Program-made: the position numbers and the translations under genes
Notes under the pieces: generated by a model
What the model was told of the DNA's origin: nothing
Databases searched by the model: none
Seen by the model: only the letters and a program-made list of their open reading frames with translations
Part shown: positions 15,057 to 18,386 of the stretch, in pieces
Position numbering within the stretch: position 1 is the first letter of the stretch
How the letters are laid out: each line of letters opens with the position of its first letter
Source: Halanaerobium sp041694515
Lineage (GTDB): Bacteria; Bacillota; Halanaerobiia; Halanaerobiales; Halanaerobiaceae
Length of the DNA stretch: 18,386 bases
Reading direction: 5' to 3'
Assembly: GCA_041694515.1 (NCBI GenBank)
Contig: JASMSZ010000019.1
Span: 1 to 18,386, forward strand

Positions 15057-16397
15057 TTGAGCAATTATACTGAACGAGTTTTAAAAATGGTAAAAGACAG
15101 AAACCCTGGTGAAGTTGAATTCCATCAGGCTGTCGAGGAAGTTTTGGAGTCATTGAATCCAGTTTTTGAAAAACATCCGGAATATGAGGAAAATGGTATT
15201 TTAGAAAGGCTGGTCGAGCCGGAAAGGCAGATTATTTTCCGTGTTCCCTGGGTTGATGATCAGGGTCAGATTCAGGTTAATCGCGGTTTTAGAATTGAAT
15301 TTAACTCAGCCCTTGGTCCTTATAAAGGTGGATTAAGATTTCACCCTTCTGTGTATACAGGTATAGTGAAATTCCTGGGTTTTGAACAGATCTTTAAAAA
15401 TGCTTTAACAGGTCGCCCGATTGGTGGAGGTAAAGGTGGTAGTGACTTTGATCCTAAAGGTAAATCTGATCAGGAAGTTATGCGTTTCTGTCAGAGCTTT
15501 ATGACAGAACTAGCCCGCCATATTGGAGATAAGACTGATGTTCCTGCCGGTGATATTGGTGTTGGTGGTAGAGAAATCGGTTATCTCTTTGGGCAATATA
15601 AGAGAATTAAAAATAGATATGAAGCTGGAGTATTAACCGGTAAAGGTCTGGACTGGGGTGGAAGTCTGGTTCGGACTGAAGCCACAGGTTATGGTCTGGT
15701 CTACATATTAGAAGAAATGCTTAAAGAAAATGATTTATCTTTAAATAATAAGAAAGTTGTTATTTCAGGCTCTGGTAATGTTGCAATTTATGCCAATGAA
15801 AAAGTTACCCAGCTGGGTGCAAAAGTTGTGGCAATGAGTGATTCTTCCGGTTATTTATATGATGAAACAGGAATTGATCTTGAGCTGATTAAAGAAATTA
15901 AGGAAGTTAACCGCGGTAGAATTAAAGAATATCTTGAAGAATATCCTGAGGCAGTTTACTCTGAAGATTATAGTAATATCTGGTCTATTGATTGTGATAT
16001 TGCTCTTCCCTGTGCCACTCAAAATGAAATGGATGCAGTAGGAGTACAGAAATTAATTGATAACGGAGTAATTGCAATTAGTGAAGGTGCAAATATGCCA
16101 TTAACTCCAGAAGCAATTAAAATAGTTAAAAATAATGATCTCTTCTATATTCCTGGTAAAGCCGCTAATGCTGGTGGAGTTGCAACATCTGCTATAGAGA
16201 TGACTCAAAATGCCATGTTTGATGAATGGACTTTTGATAAGGTTGATCAGGAACTGCAGAAGATTATGGTCAATATTTATAAAGATACCAGTGCAGCTGC
16301 TGCTGAATATGGCCTGGAAGGTGATCTGGTAGCAGGTGCAAATATTGCCGGTTTCTTAAAAGTTGCCAATGCAATGTTAGATCAGGGTGTAGTTTAA
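15057..16397 (+). CDS. gdhA: NADP-type glutamate dehydrogenase
   Basis: Interconverts 2-oxoglutarate plus ammonium and glutamate; hexameric family I enzyme. From the TTG at 15057 it has 446 residues, the usual size. Key segments: GPYKGGLRFHPSV (substrate binding), GGGKGGSDFDPKGKSD with the catalytic lysine near residue 126, DVPAGDIGVGGREIGYLFGQYKR with the catalytic aspartate near 166, and the Rossmann segment VVISGSGNVAIYANEKVTQLGAKVVAMSDSSGY. The SDSSG end of that fold resembles NADP-specific enzymes such as E. coli GdhA, so an assimilatory role is favoured. A GTG at 15048 is in frame but overlaps the ribosome binding site GAGGAG (15043-15048), which is spaced 8 bases before the TTG. It has its own terminator. 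Confidence 0.95.
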   Translation: MSNYTERVLKMVKDRNPGEVEFHQAVEEVLESLNPVFEKHPEYEENGILERLVEPERQIIFRVPWVDDQGQIQVNRGFRIEFNSALGPYKGGLRFHPSVYTGIVKFLGFEQIFKNALTGRPIGGGKGGSDFDPKGKSDQEVMRFCQSFMTELARHIGDKTDVPAGDIGVGGREIGYLFGQYKRIKNRYEAGVLTGKGLDWGGSLVRTEATGYGLVYILEEMLKENDLSLNNKKVVISGSGNVAIYANEKVTQLGAKVVAMSDSSGYLYDETGIDLELIKEIKEVNRGRIKEYLEEYPEAVYSEDYSNIWSIDCDIALPCATQNEMDAVGVQKLIDNGVIAISEGANMPLTPEAIKIVKNNDLFYIPGKAANAGGVATSAIEMTQNAMFDEWTFDKVDQELQKIMVNIYKDTSAAAAEYGLEGDLVAGANIAGFLKVANAMLDQGVV

Positions 16398-16443
16398 TTT
16401 AGTAAGCATAACTATTTTACTACTATAAATAAATTGATATAAC

Positions 16444-16484
16444 AAAATCCCGCCGGGCATTTTACTGCCTTGAGCGGGATTTTT
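16444..16484. terminator. Bidirectional intrinsic terminator after gdhA
   Basis: A 10-bp stem AAAATCCCGC (16444-16453) and GCGGGATTTT (16474-16483), with a smaller GGCA/TGCC stem inside the loop, followed by T on the plus strand and by TTTTGTT on the minus strand. It ends gdhA and can also end the convergent ABC transporter transcript, whose stop is at 16556. Confidence 0.88.
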
Positions 16485-16555
16485 ATCTATCTGCTGCAAA
16501 ATTTATCTTCTCATTCTCTTTGAAGATTAATTATTATAATGAAATGAATTTTTTA

Positions 16556-17404
16556 TTACGAATCTCTTCCAAACATTCTATCCAGTACCATTGCTATAAT
16601 TACAACTCCAAGACCGGCTTCAAAACCAAGTCCAATATCAACAACATTTAGTGATCTGAGAACTGGTTTGCCAAGTCCTCCAGCTCCAATCATAGCTGCA
16701 ATAACTACCATAGATAGAGAAAGCATAATACACTGATTGATTCCCATCATAATTGAAGGCATAGCTCCTGGAAGTTCAATTTTAAATAAAATCTGCCACC
16801 AGTTTGCTCCAAAAGCATGACCGGCTTCTTCTAACTCTTCATCTACCTGTTTTATTCCCAGATAAGTTAATCTGATAGGTGGTGCAATTGCAAAAACTAC
16901 AGTTGCAATCACTCCTGATACATTACCAAGACCAAAGAACATCAAAGCAGGAATTAAATAAACAAAAGGTGGAATCGTCTGCATAAAGTCCAGAATCGGT
17001 CGACTAATTAAATCTACAGCTTTATTATGAGCCTTAATAATTCCAATTGGAATCCCGATAACCAGCGCAATTAAAACAGAAGTAATTATAGAGGCTAGAG
17101 TTATAACTAAGGGTTCCCACATCCCTAGATTTAAAACTAGTGATAGACCAACCGCAACAAATACTGCCATCTTTTTCCCCTTAAGCTTCCAGGCTGCAGC
17201 TGCAAAGAGTGCAATTAATACCAGAGGATGCGGAAAAGCAAGTATTGACTCTATTCCGCTTACAATAAATTCTATAAAAGATGAAAATCCATTTAAAGGT
17301 CCACTAAAATTATTGATCAAAAAATTAACAAAGTTTTCTACCCAGTTTCCCAGAGGAATTTTGGTAGTTAAAAGTTCAAGAATACTATTAATAATAATCA
17401 CCAT
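16556..17404 (-). CDS. Glycine betaine/choline-type ABC transporter permease
   Basis: Inner-membrane channel subunit of an osmoprotectant importer of the OpuA/ProU type. It has 282 residues, an amphipathic N-terminal stretch, then five to seven hydrophobic helices. The ATPase-docking EAA loop is visible: EEAGHAFGANWWQILFKIELPGAMPSIMMGINQCIMLSLSMVVIAAMIGAGGLG, the form typical of ProW and OpuAB. The segment GIPIGIIKAHNKAVDLISRPILDFMQTIPPFVYLIPALMFFG is also standard. The ATG at 17404 has AAAAGGG directly against it, unusually close, so the true start may be the GTG next to it or slightly further in. It follows the binding-protein gene by 106 bases that hold a hairpin without a T-run. No CBS or substrate-binding domain is fused to it. 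Confidence 0.92.
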   Translation of the reverse strand: MVIIINSILELLTTKIPLGNWVENFVNFLINNFSGPLNGFSSFIEFIVSGIESILAFPHPLVLIALFAAAAWKLKGKKMAVFVAVGLSLVLNLGMWEPLVITLASIITSVLIALVIGIPIGIIKAHNKAVDLISRPILDFMQTIPPFVYLIPALMFFGLGNVSGVIATVVFAIAPPIRLTYLGIKQVDEELEEAGHAFGANWWQILFKIELPGAMPSIMMGINQCIMLSLSMVVIAAMIGAGGLGKPVLRSLNVVDIGLGFEAGLGVVIIAMVLDRMFGRDS

Positions 17405-17420
17405 CCCTTTTAAATTTTAA

Positions 17421-17452
17421 CTGGCGGCACCAAATTTAATTGACACCACCAG
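17421..17452 (-). other. Intercistronic hairpin between binding protein and permease
   Basis: Minus-strand RNA from 17452-17441 pairs with 17432-17421 over 12 bp, four of them G-U, around an 8-base loop. No T-run follows, so it is more likely an mRNA processing or 3'-end protecting structure than a full terminator. Confidence 0.55.
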
Positions 17453-17510
17453 CTTTACTTATTGATCGCTACTTTATATTTTTATAATGATATTTTCTTA
17501 TTAATCTGAC

Positions 17511-18386
17511 TTAGTTATTTACAATTTCAGCTATTACCTTTCTTCCCATTCGACCATCAGTACTTTCCACTCCAAAAACCCACTGGTTAACAATATCTAA
17601 GTTATTTGCAATCCATTCTTCAGCGATTGCTTCTGGATCACGTTCTTTATTTTGATATTCATCAATCCAGACATTCTGAATCGGAGCGGTTACTTTAAAC
17701 TGTTCTAAGAATTTATAGAAATTAGGATTCTCTTCCTGATAACTTTCTCTTACAGTAGTATAGACACTATCACTTTCTCCCCAAATTCCTTCAGGGTCTT
17801 CAAGATATTTAAGATCAAACATCAAGTTCATATAGTGCGGCTTCCAGCCGTTAAAAGCAATCCAATCTTTATTATTTACTGCTCTCTGGACTGCAGAAAG
17901 CATTCCAGCTGTAGAACTGGACTGTAAAGACCAATCTCCTAAATTATAGGTATTATTTTTAATTGCATCTTGAATAACAATATTTCCAGCATTACCGGGT
18001 TCAAGACCATATATCTTACTGCCAAATTTATCAGCGTTTTCCTGTAAATCAGATAGAGATTTTACTCCAGCTTCGTAAACATATGCCGGTACAGCTGTTC
18101 TGTAAACAACATCTTCTAAATTAACTCTTACGTTGTGAACAACTCCTCTTTTCTGATACTCCGAAAACGTTTTTTCCATTGTCGGCAGCCAATTTCCTAA
18201 AAAAATATCCAGATCTTTATTTTCTAAACTTTTAAAAATAACTGTTTCAGGAGCTGCTGTCATCTTTGTTTCATAACCTAAATACTCTGCAACTTTTGCT
18301 GCAACATGAGTTTTTACTGTTACACCAGGCCACTGTACATAACCAAAGTTAATTGTATCATTCTGAGCTGCAGCCTGTGGTACTGC
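17511..18386 (-). CDS. Quaternary-amine ABC transporter substrate-binding protein, partial (5' end cut)
   Basis: Extracellular binding protein of a betaine or choline importer (OpuAC/ProX/ChoX family). The frame is open to the right edge: 41 codons precede the internal ATG at 18263, starting AVPQAAAQNDTINFGYVQWPG, so the signal peptide and true start lie outside the window. Aromatic residues fit the cation-pi box of the family: VQWPG, LGNWLPTM, GDWSLQSS and AFNGWKPHYMN. ALEYLGYET-like and LENKDLDIFLGNWLPTM segments and YGLEPGNAGN resemble choline-binding ChoX as much as glycine betaine binders, so the ligand is uncertain. The gene order is binding protein then permease; the ATPase is presumably upstream beyond the window, or elsewhere. 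Confidence 0.9.
   Translation of the reverse strand, partial: AVPQAAAQNDTINFGYVQWPGVTVKTHVAAKVAEYLGYETKMTAAPETVIFKSLENKDLDIFLGNWLPTMEKTFSEYQKRGVVHNVRVNLEDVVYRTAVPAYVYEAGVKSLSDLQENADKFGSKIYGLEPGNAGNIVIQDAIKNNTYNLGDWSLQSSSTAGMLSAVQRAVNNKDWIAFNGWKPHYMNLMFDLKYLEDPEGIWGESDSVYTTVRESYQEENPNFYKFLEQFKVTAPIQNVWIDEYQNKERDPEAIAEEWIANNLDIVNQWVFGVESTDGRMGRKVIAEIVNN

Noticed and set aside
1..18386. CRISPR arrays, tRNA or rRNA genes, insertion sequences, prophage genes
   Set aside because: No regularly spaced repeats, no tRNA-like or rRNA segments and no transposase were seen; the lone recombinase has no accompanying phage or integron genes.

Overview
The window looks like chromosomal DNA from a low-GC anaerobic Firmicute. 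The best guess is a halophile of the Halanaerobium type, inferred from three things: very AT-rich non-coding DNA, strong AGGAGG-type ribosome binding sites, and glutamate/aspartate-rich proteins alongside a betaine/choline-type ABC transporter. Gram-positive regulation is visible directly as a CtsR box and a lysine (L-box) riboswitch. Genus cannot be proven from the sequence alone.

Left block (1-2757, minus strand): folA, thyA, a Nudix hydrolase gene and aroC (cut by the left edge). folA and thyA overlap by one base and form the folate/dTMP pair. The Nudix gene is broken by a two-base shift in a TA repeat. Next come a plus-strand nitroreductase (2916-3425) and a minus-strand pair of an MFS exporter and an aminoglycoside N3-acetyltransferase-family protein (3518-5556).

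Middle block (5733-9613): clpB on the minus strand, with its own terminator and a consensus promoter whose -35 lies inside a CtsR operator. Divergent from it is a XerC/D-type tyrosine recombinase. A perfect 36-bp palindrome precedes the recombinase gene and a related GGTACC-rich terminator hairpin follows it.

Lysine block (9577-14860, minus strand): consensus promoter, lysine riboswitch with intrinsic terminator, lysA, dapA, dapB, then dapH (tetrahydrodipicolinate N-acetyltransferase) and a class III aminotransferase. Together they encode much of the acetyl-DAP route from aspartate semialdehyde to meso-DAP and lysine. lysC, asd, the deacetylase and dapF are not in the window. Terminator hairpins and a promoter between the genes suggest three transcription units rather than one.

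Right block (15057-18386): a plus-strand NADP-type glutamate dehydrogenase with a bidirectional terminator, then a minus-strand quaternary-amine ABC transporter. Its binding protein is cut by the right edge and is followed by the permease; the ATPase is not in the window. GDH supplies glutamate, the amino donor for the DAP aminotransferase, and the transporter probably imports compatible solutes.

I did not find a wholly new multi-gene system. The strongest unusual items are the palindromes flanking the recombinase gene, the Nudix frameshift, the hairpin competing with riboswitch helix P1, and the punctuated lysine cluster.
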